DNA of 64,000 nucleotides, taken from Nitrosomonas communis. GTDB lineage: Bacteria > Pseudomonadota > Gammaproteobacteria > Burkholderiales > Nitrosomonadaceae. Below, piece after piece: positions 51,474 through 61,300 of the stretch. The position numbers and the translations under genes were made by a program. A model generated the notes under the pieces. It was not told the origin of the DNA, did not search any database, and worked only from the letters and a program-made list of their open reading frames with translations. Position 1 is the stretch's first letter; every line of letters begins with the position of its first letter. The stretch covers positions 47,850 through 111,849 of the forward strand of contig NZ_JAGFJM010000004.1 in assembly GCF_024102715.1 (NCBI RefSeq). Direction: 5' to 3'.

Positions 51474-51923
51474 ATGAAAAAAATTGACCTCAAAATTCTT
51501 GATCTGCGACTAATAGATCAGCTTCCCGCTTACGCCACGCCAGGGTCAGCGGGATTAGATCTGCGCGCATGTACTGACCACCCCCTGCAAATACAGCCCG
51601 GAGAAACGCAATTAATACCAACTGGCATCGCAATCTATTTGAATGACCCAGGTTTAGCCGCAATGGTATTACCTCGTTCTGGTCTTGGCCACAAACATGG
51701 CATCGTCCTGGGGAATCTGGTTGGATTAATCGATTCGGACTATCAGGGACAAATTTTCGTTTCTTGCTGGAATCGTGGACAAACAGACTTTGTGCTCAAC
51801 CCTTTAGAACGGATAGCACAACTGGTCATCGTCCCCGTCCTGCAAGCTCAATTCAATATCGTCGAAAATTTCGAACCGACTAACCGTGGCGAAGGCGGTT
51901 TTGGAAGTACAGGTAAATGTTAA
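51474..51923 (+). CDS. dut: dUTP diphosphatase
   Basis: Dut hydrolyses dUTP to dUMP, keeping uracil out of DNA. The 149-aa protein has all five trimeric dUTPase motifs: [49 protein letters not shown] and GEGGFGSTG at the C-terminus. It follows coaBC directly, a common pair, and overlaps the DUF192 gene by seven bases. Confidence 0.97.
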   Translation: MKKIDLKILDLRLIDQLPAYATPGSAGLDLRACTDHPLQIQPGETQLIPTGIAIYLNDPGLAAMVLPRSGLGHKHGIVLGNLVGLIDSDYQGQIFVSCWNRGQTDFVLNPLERIAQLVIVPVLQAQFNIVENFEPTNRGEGGFGSTGKC

Positions 51924-52366
51924 GATACTTACTGTTAGCAATCATCATTTTGCTGCTACCCGTAGTGGAAAGCCCAGCTACCCTCGCTGGATCCCCAGCG
52001 ATTCCTCTCAAGATTTTAAATCATACACTCTTGGCAGAAATAGCGCATACTCCGACTGCGCGCTCCAAAGGATTGATGCATCGCGCGCAATTGGATGAGA
52101 ATAGCGGCATGTTGTTCGTTTTTCCCAAAACGGATATTTATGGCATGTGGATGCTCAATACCGCTATTCCACTCAGTGTGGCATTTCTTGACGAGAAAGG
52201 GGTGATCCTCAATATCGCCAATATGGTGCCGCACTCAGTCACCCCCCATTATGCAGCCAAGCCAGCAAAATATGCGCTTGAAATGAATCTTGACTGGTTT
52301 GCTGCTAAAGATATCAAAGCAGGCGCTCAGGTACGGGGACTCGAGCAGGCACCTGAGGCAGAATAA
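51917..52366 (+). CDS. DUF192 exported protein
   Basis: A 149-aa secreted protein of the DUF192 family. The N-terminal signal is [19 protein letters not shown]; the mature domain has [49 protein letters not shown] and [20 protein letters not shown]. Members are small beta-barrel proteins of unknown function. The ATG overlaps the end of dut, so they may be cotranscribed. It converges with ffh. Confidence 0.88.
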   Translation: MLRYLLLAIIILLLPVVESPATLAGSPAIPLKILNHTLLAEIAHTPTARSKGLMHRAQLDENSGMLFVFPKTDIYGMWMLNTAIPLSVAFLDEKGVILNIANMVPHSVTPHYAAKPAKYALEMNLDWFAAKDIKAGAQVRGLEQAPEAE

Positions 52367-52400
52367 TCAAACAGGCTTTTCTTCGGCATCAGCTTTGCTT

Positions 52401-53750
52401 CTAGCGCATCTGCGGCAGCATGCCTTTTACTGCGCGCATCATCTTGGCCATGCCACCTTTATTCACCATTTTCATCATCTTGCGGGCCTGCTCGAACTGT
52501 GTGAGCAAACGATTCACTTCCTGCACCGAAACGCCTGATCCGGCCGCAATACGACGTTTACGTGATGCCTTGATGATCTCTGGTTTAGTACGCTCTTCCC
52601 TTGTCATAGCATTGATAATCCCTTCGGTGCGATTGATTATTTTATCGTCCACTTTCATATTCTGAGCAGCCTGCGTCAACTGATGAGGCAGTTTCTCCAT
52701 CATCGCACTCATTCCCCCCATTTTTTTCATCTGTTGGAACTGCATCTTGAAATCATCAAGGTCGAAATCCTTGCCTGATTTCATTTTTTTCATTAACTTC
52801 TCAGCTTCTTTCTGATCCGCACTCCGCTGCGCTTCTTCAATCAGTCCCAACACATCGCCCATGCCCAGGATACGAGAAGCCATACGATCAGGATAAAAAG
52901 GCTCCAAGCCAGTCAGTTTTTCGGCAACACCGGTAAACTTGATCGGTTTACCCGTCACATGCCGCACCGACAAGGCTGCCCCTCCCCGCGCATCTCCATC
53001 CAGCTTGGTTAAGATAACCCCTGTCAACGGCAGCGCGTCGGCAAATGCTTTCGCAGTATTGACGGCATCTTGTCCTTGCATGGCGTCTACCACAAAAAGC
53101 GTCTCGATAGGTTTAAGCAGCGCCTCAAGTTCACTAATCTCCTGCATCATTGCTTCATCAATGCCCAGGCGGCCTGCAGTATCGACGATCATGACATCAT
53201 GGTGATGTTTGCGGGAATAATCCAGTGCAGCAGTGCAGATTTCTAGCGGCTGCTGGCCCGCCTGCACCGGAAAAAAATCAGCACCAACCTGACTAGATAA
53301 CAGCTTTAATTGATCAATTGCGGCAGGTCGATAAATATCACAAGAAACCAGCATCACTTTCTTCTTTTTATTATCTATCAGCCACTTGGCCAATTTTCCA
53401 CTACTCGTTGTTTTTCCCGCACCTTGCAGCCCAGCCATGAGAATAATGGCAGGCGGTAGAGTGCTTAAGTTGAGATCTGCTTTTTCCCCTCCCATGATGG
53501 CGATGAGCTCTTGATGGACAACCCCTACTAATGCCTGTCCGGGAGAAAGGCTTTCCATTACCTCCCGGCCAATCGCCTTTTGTTTAACGCGCTCAATAAA
53601 ATCCTTAACGACGGCTAAGGCTACATCAGCTTCGAGCAGCGCCAGGCGTATTTCTCGCATTGCAGCCTGGATGTTGCTCTCAGTTAATCTTGCTTCTCCA
53701 CGCAGCGATTTGATGACACCGGAAAGTCGGCTGGTCAGATTATCAAACAT
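52401..53750 (-). CDS. ffh: Signal recognition particle protein Ffh
   Basis: Ffh is the SRP54 GTPase that binds 4.5S RNA and signal sequences to target membrane proteins. The 449-aa protein has the N domain, the G domain with GLQGAGKTTSSGKLAKWL, VDTAGRLGIDEAMM and TKLDGDARGGAALS, and a methionine-rich M domain (MQFQQMKKMGGMSAMMEKL, then RKRRIAAGSGVSVQEVNRLL). Divergent from the YpjD-like gene, a common betaproteobacterial pair. Confidence 0.97.
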   Translation of the reverse strand: MFDNLTSRLSGVIKSLRGEARLTESNIQAAMREIRLALLEADVALAVVKDFIERVKQKAIGREVMESLSPGQALVGVVHQELIAIMGGEKADLNLSTLPPAIILMAGLQGAGKTTSSGKLAKWLIDNKKKKVMLVSCDIYRPAAIDQLKLLSSQVGADFFPVQAGQQPLEICTAALDYSRKHHHDVMIVDTAGRLGIDEAMMQEISELEALLKPIETLFVVDAMQGQDAVNTAKAFADALPLTGVILTKLDGDARGGAALSVRHVTGKPIKFTGVAEKLTGLEPFYPDRMASRILGMGDVLGLIEEAQRSADQKEAEKLMKKMKSGKDFDLDDFKMQFQQMKKMGGMSAMMEKLPHQLTQAAQNMKVDDKIINRTEGIINAMTREERTKPEIIKASRKRRIAAGSGVSVQEVNRLLTQFEQARKMMKMVNKGGMAKMMRAVKGMLPQMR

Positions 53751-53889
53751 ATATATTCCTCAAAAAAATGAGTGCTAATCGCATAGCACTATAAAGTTAT
53801 AATTTCCCAAATTCTCATAATAGCGCTTTGAATTTATACAAGTGCAAGGTAGACTGAACAAATCCGTTTTTAGATTTGTTACTACATTA

Positions 53890-54735
53890 ATGCTCAGCAT
53901 TCTAGTTTATATCGCAGCTTTTTTGTTTTATGCATCAGTTGGATGGTATTTCTGGCGTACCAGATGGAAAAACCAACCCATCTTTCCCAGTGCTGATGTA
54001 AGTGCCTCAGTAATTGCCAACTGGGAGCGCTTTGGCATGCTTGCCCCGGTCACACTTCATGCCCTCATACTTTATCAATCCATCTTTATAAATGAGGGAC
54101 TCAGTTTTGGTGTGGGTAATGCCATCTCATCGATTGTATGGCTGACCGCCCTGATTTACTGGTTCTCAGGTTTCTTTCCACGGCTGCAGGAATTACAGAA
54201 TTTGATTGCACCGATTGCAATTGTAGCAGCAGTAGCAGTGTTACTACCCTTGGCACTTCCTTCGCTTCATCCCCTTGCCAATACTGAATTACCTGCATTC
54301 AAGGCACACTTGCTGGTTGCCATGCTCGCATATAGTCTATTTACCATCGCTGCGCTCCATGCAGTCCTCATGACTATCCTAGAGTATCGTTTGCATCATC
54401 CGGCCATGTCGCCGCTGCTAATGAACCTGCCGCCTCTGCTAGTGATGGAGAAAATGCTTTTTCGCATTATCTGGACAGGTTTTATCCTCCTCACCCTGAC
54501 ACTTTTCAGCGGAATAATATTCTCACAAGAAGTTTTTGGTCAATCCGTGACATTTTCGCACAAAACACTTTTCAGTTTTATATCTTGGGGAGTATTCGCC
54601 GCTTTGCTCATAGGCAGGCAGTTTTATGGATGGCGCGGACGCACTGCCATACGTTGGACTTTAACTGGCTTTGCCATTCTGCTACTTGCTTATATCGGCA
54701 GCAAATTTGTGCTGGAAATTATACTGGATCGGTAA
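53890..54735 (+). CDS. YpjD/CcsA-like cytochrome c assembly membrane protein
   Basis: A roughly 281-aa integral membrane protein with about eight helices, matching the CcsA/YpjD group that carries the cytochrome c assembly fold (heme-handling). The segment FSGIIFSQEVFGQSVTFSHKTLFSF and the C-terminal YGWRGRTAIRWTLTGFAILLLAY resemble the family core. ATG at 53890 (MLSILVYIAAFLFY) starts in the first helix; a GTG at 53842 would add a 16-residue leader, and neither has a strong ribosome site. It is conventionally next to ffh. Confidence 0.85.
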   Translation: MLSILVYIAAFLFYASVGWYFWRTRWKNQPIFPSADVSASVIANWERFGMLAPVTLHALILYQSIFINEGLSFGVGNAISSIVWLTALIYWFSGFFPRLQELQNLIAPIAIVAAVAVLLPLALPSLHPLANTELPAFKAHLLVAMLAYSLFTIAALHAVLMTILEYRLHHPAMSPLLMNLPPLLVMEKMLFRIIWTGFILLTLTLFSGIIFSQEVFGQSVTFSHKTLFSFISWGVFAALLIGRQFYGWRGRTAIRWTLTGFAILLLAYIGSKFVLEIILDR

Positions 54736-54751
54736 AGACATAACCGATCCA
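54725..54751. terminator. Perfect 9-bp inverted repeat over the YpjD-like stop codon
   Basis: TGGATCGGT-aaagacata-ACCGATCCA spans the stop at 54733-54735, in the 61-base gap between this gene and convergent hoxH. No U-tract follows on either strand. It may be a transcript-end hairpin; a protein-binding palindrome is an alternative. Confidence 0.4.
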
Positions 54752-54796
54752 TTCACGCCCGAATAACACCCTCAACATCGTCAACTCAGCACGCTG

Positions 54797-56266
54797 CTAT
54801 GCTTGCCCAGATACATACCGGTCAAGCAGTATTCCGTCGCTATTGACCAACTCCACCTGCAGGGGCATCTTGCCCAGTGCATGGGTAGCACAGGATAGAC
54901 AAGGATCATAAGCGCGTACAGCCACTTCGAGATGATTAAGCAACTCTTCGGAGATTTTCTGCCCATCCAGGTAGGTATTTGCCACAGTCCGTACGGATTC
55001 GTTCATTGCTTGATTGTTACTTGTCGTTGAAACAATCAGATTTGCTTTGGTAATCAACCCTTCAGCATTTACCTGATAATGATGAAAAAGTGTGCCACGC
55101 GGCGCCTCGATAACACCAATACCTTCCTCCTGCCTGGGTCCTTTGGGAACAACCAGTTCAGTTCCGGTAATGTCTTCATCAAGCAAGAGGATATGAATTG
55201 ATTCGGCACAGTGCAACAACTCGATCATCCGCGCCCAATGATACGCCAGCGTGTCATGCACAAAACCATTCTGACCATACGCCAGGAAACGCTTGCGCGC
55301 TGTCTCTGCTAGCGGTGTGGGAATCGTGTCGCAGTTATTGATGCGCGCCAGTGGTCCGACACGATACCAGCCTTCAGTTGGACCCAGTGCCGTTAAAAAC
55401 GGGAACTTCATATAACTCCACGAGCGCACTTCTTCATGAATCAGCTGATGATAGTGACGATAGTCGCATTGATCGAAAATCTTATCCCCCGCCGCCGAGC
55501 TTGCACGTAAGCCGCCATGATAGAACTCAAGTTCGCCATCTGGACTGACCATGCTTAGAAAAGGGGTATGCAATGTTGCAAAATGGCGATGCTCAGGATG
55601 AGCCACATGAATCTGTTCGTTAAGCGCAGCCGCTTCCAGACTCCAGCTCAGGATAGCTTCAATATCCGCAAGCAAGGTATCACGCTCAGCCAAGCTTAAC
55701 GACTTATTCATGCCGCCTGGCACGGCCGCTGCACCATGAATGCGCTTACCTGTAATCGCCTGAATAATTTGCTGGCCATACTTGCGTAATTTGACTCCTT
55801 TCAAGCCAATTTCCGGATATTTTTCCAGGATGCCGGCGATATTGCGCCGGGATGGATCACTGCCAAAACCAAATAACAGATCAGGAGAAGACAGATGAAA
55901 AAAATGCAGTGCATGCGATTGTAGAATCTGGCCAAAATGCAGCAAGCGACGCAGCTTGGTCGCAGTCGGTGTAAGCTGATCGATCCCCACCAACTGATCG
56001 ACCGCTTTAGCTGCCGCCAATTGATGGCTGATCGGGCAAATGCCACATAAGCGCTGAACAATAAAGGGCACCTCCCAGTAAGGCCGGCCCTGGATAAATT
56101 TTTCAAAACCGCGAAATTCAACAATATGAAAACGCGCCTCCTGAATATGATTATCCTGATCGAGCAGCAATGTTATCCTGCCATGCCCTTCCACGCGCGT
56201 CACAGGGTCGATAGCAATCCGCCTGTTTTTGCCTGAAGATTGTTTGTTATGCTCAGTTGCTGACAT
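54797..56266 (-). CDS. hoxH: [NiFe]-hydrogenase large subunit HoxH-like (orphan)
   Basis: A 489-aa catalytic subunit of a group 3 (NAD-coupled, bidirectional HoxH type) [NiFe] hydrogenase. The N-terminal cluster ligands are in RLCGICPISH (Cys74, Cys77), the C-terminal ones in DPCLSCATHALGKMPLQVEL (Cys456, Cys459, His462). The His462-Ala463 bond matches the maturation-protease cleavage site, leaving a 27-residue C-terminal peptide. The sequence looks complete. HoxY, which normally precedes it and carries a cluster-binding CxxC, is not in the 280 bases upstream, nor are hoxEFU or hyp genes in this window. Confidence 0.92.
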   Translation of the reverse strand: MSATEHNKQSSGKNRRIAIDPVTRVEGHGRITLLLDQDNHIQEARFHIVEFRGFEKFIQGRPYWEVPFIVQRLCGICPISHQLAAAKAVDQLVGIDQLTPTATKLRRLLHFGQILQSHALHFFHLSSPDLLFGFGSDPSRRNIAGILEKYPEIGLKGVKLRKYGQQIIQAITGKRIHGAAAVPGGMNKSLSLAERDTLLADIEAILSWSLEAAALNEQIHVAHPEHRHFATLHTPFLSMVSPDGELEFYHGGLRASSAAGDKIFDQCDYRHYHQLIHEEVRSWSYMKFPFLTALGPTEGWYRVGPLARINNCDTIPTPLAETARKRFLAYGQNGFVHDTLAYHWARMIELLHCAESIHILLLDEDITGTELVVPKGPRQEEGIGVIEAPRGTLFHHYQVNAEGLITKANLIVSTTSNNQAMNESVRTVANTYLDGQKISEELLNHLEVAVRAYDPCLSCATHALGKMPLQVELVNSDGILLDRYVSGQA

Positions 56267-56547
56267 CACGATACTTCGGAAAGTGGTGAATGCTCAGTAT
56301 TCCACAGAATTGAGAAATTTGGGAGACTTTCAATCATGTAGTGACACTTTGCATCTTCCAAAGAATCACCAGGCGTAGCCACATGGTCGATCTGCTGAAA
56401 ATGTGATTTACTGCTGGGTAGCCATGAATTGCCATTGAATGAGCTGGATAAACAGATTGAGTTATTGCTCGAAGAAGCAATAATTACCCAGGTCATGACT
56501 CAGGCTGGCGGAGATTCAGAGAAATCCGTCAGTCTTTACTGCTCAAA
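56267..56547. other. 281-base boundary segment between hoxH and the defence remnants
   Basis: No recognisable gene. On the plus strand a short open frame (about 56408-56560) reads KCDLLLGSHELPLNELDKQ, then a helical acidic stretch, but it has no start and runs into the peptidase gene, so it may be a remnant. A 76-codon minus-strand frame ends at TGATG overlapping the hoxH start; it is Ser/Asn-rich, has no cysteine cluster motif and does not resemble HoxY. The segment probably marks a rearrangement endpoint. Confidence 0.4.
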
Positions 56548-57252
56548 TCAATACCCCCATTCTTCATACCGGACCGGCAATCGATTGAGTTCGTCCCGAT
56601 AAAACCGCCATTTCGGCATGAATCGATCCATCAATCCGATAAAACGGCTATTGTGCGTCGGTTCCAGCAGGTGGGTCATTTCGTGCACCACGATATATTC
56701 CAGGCAAGCCCGCGGTTTCTTGGCCAATTCGGTATTGAGCCGGATGCTGCCCGAATGAACGCTGCAACTGCCCCACTTGGTTTTCATGCTTTGCACATAA
56801 AATCTCGTAACGCACACGCCCATGCGCGACTGCCATTTTTCGATCAATGCAGGAACGGCTTGCCTGAGATTCTCGCGGTACCAGGCTTCCAGAAGAGCCT
56901 GTTTTCTCTCTTGGTCCGTCCCCGGCCGAACCGAAAGCACCAGCTTGTTGTGCTTGAGTTCTATTCTGGGGGGCGCTTCTGTTTCTTCAATTTTGAGCAG
57001 ATAGCGCTTGCCCCAGACATAATGACTTTCACGGTCGAGATATTCCCGTGGCGCTTCCCGTTGCTGTGCACGCAGCTTCGATTGCTGTTTCTTGATCCAC
57101 GCCAATTTGGAAATGACAAACACCCGAAGCGTATCCGGTGCCATGCTGAGCGGGGCCGATACTTTGACTCTGCCATCTGGCGGGTAGACGCTTAAATGGA
57201 CATGTTTGATGTTTTTCTGAACGATTTCGATATCCAGCTCATTCAGTTTCAT
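56548..57252 (-). CDS. YgjP/SprT-like M48-type metallopeptidase (DUF45)
   Basis: A 234-aa zinc peptidase of the YgjP (DUF45/WLM-like) group, which is often the last gene of type I restriction operons. The zinc motif VVHEMTHLLEPTHNSRF supplies His190, Glu191, His194 and His200. KTKWGSCSVHSGSIRLNTEL and LDRESHYVWGKRYLLKI are family hallmarks. The ATG at 57252 lies 10 bases after the hsdR remnant's stop. The sequence looks intact although its operon is broken. Its function in restriction is not known. Confidence 0.88.
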   Translation of the reverse strand: MKLNELDIEIVQKNIKHVHLSVYPPDGRVKVSAPLSMAPDTLRVFVISKLAWIKKQQSKLRAQQREAPREYLDRESHYVWGKRYLLKIEETEAPPRIELKHNKLVLSVRPGTDQERKQALLEAWYRENLRQAVPALIEKWQSRMGVCVTRFYVQSMKTKWGSCSVHSGSIRLNTELAKKPRACLEYIVVHEMTHLLEPTHNSRFIGLMDRFMPKWRFYRDELNRLPVRYEEWGY

Positions 57253-57262
57253 GTTCAGGATT

Positions 57263-58162
57263 TCAGTAGTCACTTTGCTGTTTGACGATCGCAAAAATAC
57301 GCTCGACTTCATCGACATCGTTTACGACTTTGAAGATCGCGTATTTAATCGCATTTTCTTTGGCCAAATTACCACGAAAGCTATCCTGCTTGCTGCCCAT
57401 CACCGCGTCATTGATTTGCAACGCCAGCGCTTCGTTTTTGCCTAAATTGCTATACAGCACCCGCTTGGCTTTGGTATTCAGGGACATTGGCGTATCGTCC
57501 GGTTGCGCTGTGGTAGCTTTGCGGGCAAGATCGGCAATCTTTTGCAAATATTCCTGATAATTGAGCGCGTTCTGCTTGCGTTGCTTGACGATTTCATCGA
57601 GCAGCTTCGACATCTTCTCGAAGTAGGCCGGATCGAGCAGGTGGTTTTTGATGATGTGGCTGCGCACATTGTTTTCGATGGTCTCGGCCACCGCTTCTCG
57701 ATTGGCTCTGATGCCATCGGGCAGCGTGCTGATCGCCTCGGCAATACCGCTTTTCTCGATAATGTCCAGAATAGGCAGATCGGCAAACGGAGAAATGACC
57801 ACGGATTCTTCCGCCTGAATATAACGATCGATCAGATAGCGCATATCCGCTTCAAACGCTTTCAAATCGATTTTTTCATTGGCGGCATTTTTGATAACGT
57901 CACGCAGTTTGAGGTAGTAATCCACGTGACTCTTGATATGTTCGATAGCGCTCGGGCTGTAACCGGCCGTTTCCATGTCGTCGCCGATGTTGGCATACGC
58001 ACGGAGCAGGTTGGCGGTCGCTTTGTATAACGCGGTTCGTTGCACTTCGCGCGCTTTCAAGTCTTCCGGGATTTCGGTATTGCCGAATGGCCTGCGCATC
58101 AAGTAAGGTATAAATGTACCAATGCAGGCACTGATCCCTGAACGCTTTGTTACTTGCAGCAA
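57263..58162 (-). pseudogene. hsdR: 3' remnant of type I restriction subunit HsdR
   Basis: The frame encodes the C-terminal region of HsdR (DUF3387 type) with its typical order: EVQRTALYKATANLLRAYAN, AGYSPSAIEHIKSHVDYYLK, YIQAEESVVISPFADLPIL, NREAVAETIENNVRSHIIKN and YFEKMSKLLDEIV. The first 30 residues or so do not match, and the N-terminal nuclease and helicase domains (normally about 700 residues) are missing. The join lies near 58075-58120. It is therefore a truncated gene, though the peptidase after it remains intact. Confidence 0.85.
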
Positions 58163-58265
58163 TGAAAGACATAATCATCTAGCCGTTCCACGCCGTGTCA
58201 TCAGCAATCTGAAATTTGCGGATTCCGGGAAGTTTTATGCGTTTGATGGACAGATTGTGCCTTGA
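58122..58265 (+). pseudogene. Possible 47-codon gene fragment before the Avs-like gene
   Basis: A plus-strand frame ending at TGA 58263-58265 reads MQALIPERFVTCSNERHNH, then LAVPRRVISNLKFADSGKFY and AFDGQIVP. The composition looks protein-like and the frame has an ordinary C-terminal end, but I do not recognise it. It sits where the hsdR homology stops, so it could be a scrap of the inserted DNA. It may equally be chance. Confidence 0.25.
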
Positions 58266-58370
58266 TAATTTAATCCCAGGTAACAATGCAAGAGATTTAA
58301 GAAGTGTATAGTGATAAATACAGATCGACAAAAATCTAAGCTCGATTCATTTAATTGTTAACAAGAATTC

Positions 58371-61300
58371 ATGACCCTAAGCGCAACTGACCAGAAAAAC
58401 CAAAGCAATTTAAAGAATGAGCTGCAGAATGATCCGAAGCACTCCAAACTAGAGAAATTGGCAGCAGCTCTGATAAGTCGGCTTCTCGGTGTACCGATTG
58501 CGGTCGCAAAATCTGGCTTTCAACATGGCGGTGATGCCGGTCCAGCAGGTCGCCAAGGACGACGTTTCCGGTTGGAATGCAAGAAATACAGCGATACCAC
58601 TAGCCTGAGTGATCGAGAATTACTGGGTGAAATAGACCAAGCGCTAGCTCGAGACACTGCATTAGAAGCGTGGTTTCTTATTGCAACTCGCAATGTTCCT
58701 GAACAACTCCGGCAAGAACTTACGCAAAAAGGTGAGAGAGAAGGTGTGCCAGTAGAAATCATTGATTGGGAAGATCGCGAACTAGCCCCTCTTGCAGCAC
58801 TATGTGCTTTTGTGCCTGATATTGTAAAAGCTGAATTCTCGGAAGAGGCTGAAAAATTGGCATATGCACTTCAACCAGCTTCAACCGATACGATTGAAAT
58901 GTTGCGACGCAACCTGCAGTCTTGGTGCTTAGGTTTCAACATATTGCGAAACAGTTCGCACGACAAACTGAGAAAAATCTGGAACTCACCTAAAGAATCA
59001 AATGCCTACCTTGGGCAAGACGCAGCCGGCGGTGCTCACACAAAGCGAATTAGGCGCAATTCGGTCCATCAAGCTCTCAGTGATTGGTGGCTTGCACCGG
59101 CAAAGATAGATTCTCCTGCGGCAGTTATTGGCTGGGATGGCGTCGGAAAGACTTGGATAGCACTTAATTGGCTAATTGAGACAATCGACGAGCAACCAAT
59201 CATCCTGGTTGTCCCATCTTCTGCTGCTGCTAATCTTTCCAGCATTTCCGAAACAACAATAAAGCAGTTCCTGGCTAATCAGCTGTATGAGCTTAGTGGC
59301 GTTAGAGATACCGCACATTGGTTGCGGCGGCTAGATTACCTGTTTATGCGACCGACGGATGAAGGCTCTGTTTTCACTATTTTCTTTGATGGCTTGAATC
59401 AAGAACCTTCTATTCAATGGCTTAATCTACTCAAGATTCTGCAAAGTGAAATTTTCTCAACAAAAATACGAGTGATCATCAGTACACGAAAACATCACTT
59501 TGAAAACAAATTGGGAAGACTTCGCAGCCTGATTTCTGCTGCAAAATCTATTCAAGTCGATAATTATGATACAACACCAGGAGGTGAACTTGACCAAATG
59601 CTTGTATTCGAGGGTTTAACTCAAGCTGATTTGCACCCAGATCTAATTGAGCTAGCCCGCACACCTCGCTTATTCGCACTCGTAATCCGATTCCGCGATA
59701 GATTGATCGAAGCGGGCCAAATCACTGTTCATAGATTACTCTGGGAATATGGCCGAGATACCTTGGGTGTACGCGCTGGAAGATCATTTAGCGAAGAAGA
59801 ATGGCAAGCTTGGTTAAAAGAAATTGCGCAGAAATACCGCAATGGTATCAAGGAGTACACGACTAAATCTCTCGGTGAAACAGTAAGTCGCTTTGATCTT
59901 AAGGAATCAGAAAATTATGCACGCCTCAGTGACATCATCGATGGCCGGTTTGCGGAACCTGACCCATCAGGTAATTTACTTCTCACTTCGACAGTTATCG
60001 AACATGCCCTTGGCGTTGCACTGCTAACCCACCTTGACTCTGTTGCCAACACAAGCTTTACGTCACTTTATACCGCGCTCACGCAATGGCTTGACCCTAT
60101 TGCAGGATTGGACGAACGCGCGAAAATCCTGCGAGCAGCTGTTTCTATTCTGGTAGAACAAGATTCTAAACCTTCTATTCAAGCCGAAGTGCTTGTCACA
60201 GCATGGCTACAAACTCAAAATGCAACCGATAATCACCGAAAAGAATTAGCCGCGCTTGCCCCAAATCTCATTGATGCCCTACTTACTACGATAGAGCACT
60301 CTGACAATGATGCACAGGCATCTGCACGTCATTGGGCAGTTAACGCATTAAAAGCCATACCGAGAGAAAATCATCATGCTGCTACGACGATATTCGATAG
60401 GATTTCACAGTGGTTCAAAGTTATTTCACGAGACGTTTATCCCCATCAGGGTGCAGATTACGAAAAGAACCGGTCTGAAGGTTTCATACGCCGGATAGGT
60501 ATGGATCAATCGAAAGAAATTACGGTTGCGGGTGTTAAACTTGTACTCGTTGATCAATACGACGGCACACTACAGCTAACTGCACCTTCGATTATAGAAG
60601 GATTTCCACTTGCTGATGCGTTACCTATTTTTGAAGCAGCAGCAATCACACTAGCAATTCGAAATCGTTGCGAGGGCTGGGATGCTTTAAAATGGCTCTG
60701 TTTATTGAACGAAATCGATCCGGATGAAACAACCTTGGCTTTACGCAAACACGCAGAAAGTATCCAGCAACGGCAACCGGAGCCGGGTATAAATCCAGGC
60801 ATCCCTGATCGTATCGCCACACTTCTACTTGTGCTAATTGGTCAGGAATCAGATGAAACGGTTGCTGCAATGATCGATCCTCGTATTGATCGCTGGTATA
60901 CCTATGAAAAAGATTACTTACCAAATCCAAGTCATAGCTTTTTCGCACTTGAAAGACGGCATGCCAATCTTGCGCTAAACGATACCGATTCTTCTTTATC
61001 CTGGCGCGTACAAAAGACCAATGAATTTTGGTTTGATCCGGCTTTCCAACCACCAGCTTACTTTATCACTGAAATTAAAAAGCATTTAGCATCGATCGAG
61101 GTAAATAAACTTAATAGGCATGACCACTACACCAGTGAAGATCACAAATTTGAGCAACTCGAAAGTTGTTTTGCCCGTTGCACACCTGATTTGCTAGCCG
61201 ACAGGATGCGTCATAAAATCCAGGGCATTGCTTCATTTCCTGCGGGATCCCGCTATTGGAGTGCATTGCACGTAACTGATCATTTGTTATTGTCAGATAC

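Noticed and set aside
56266-56496. 76-codon minus-strand frame ending in TGATG at the hoxH start, considered as HoxY remnant
   Set aside because: It has no Fe-S cysteine motif or other resemblance to HoxY, and its Ser/Asn-rich composition does not look like a conserved protein.
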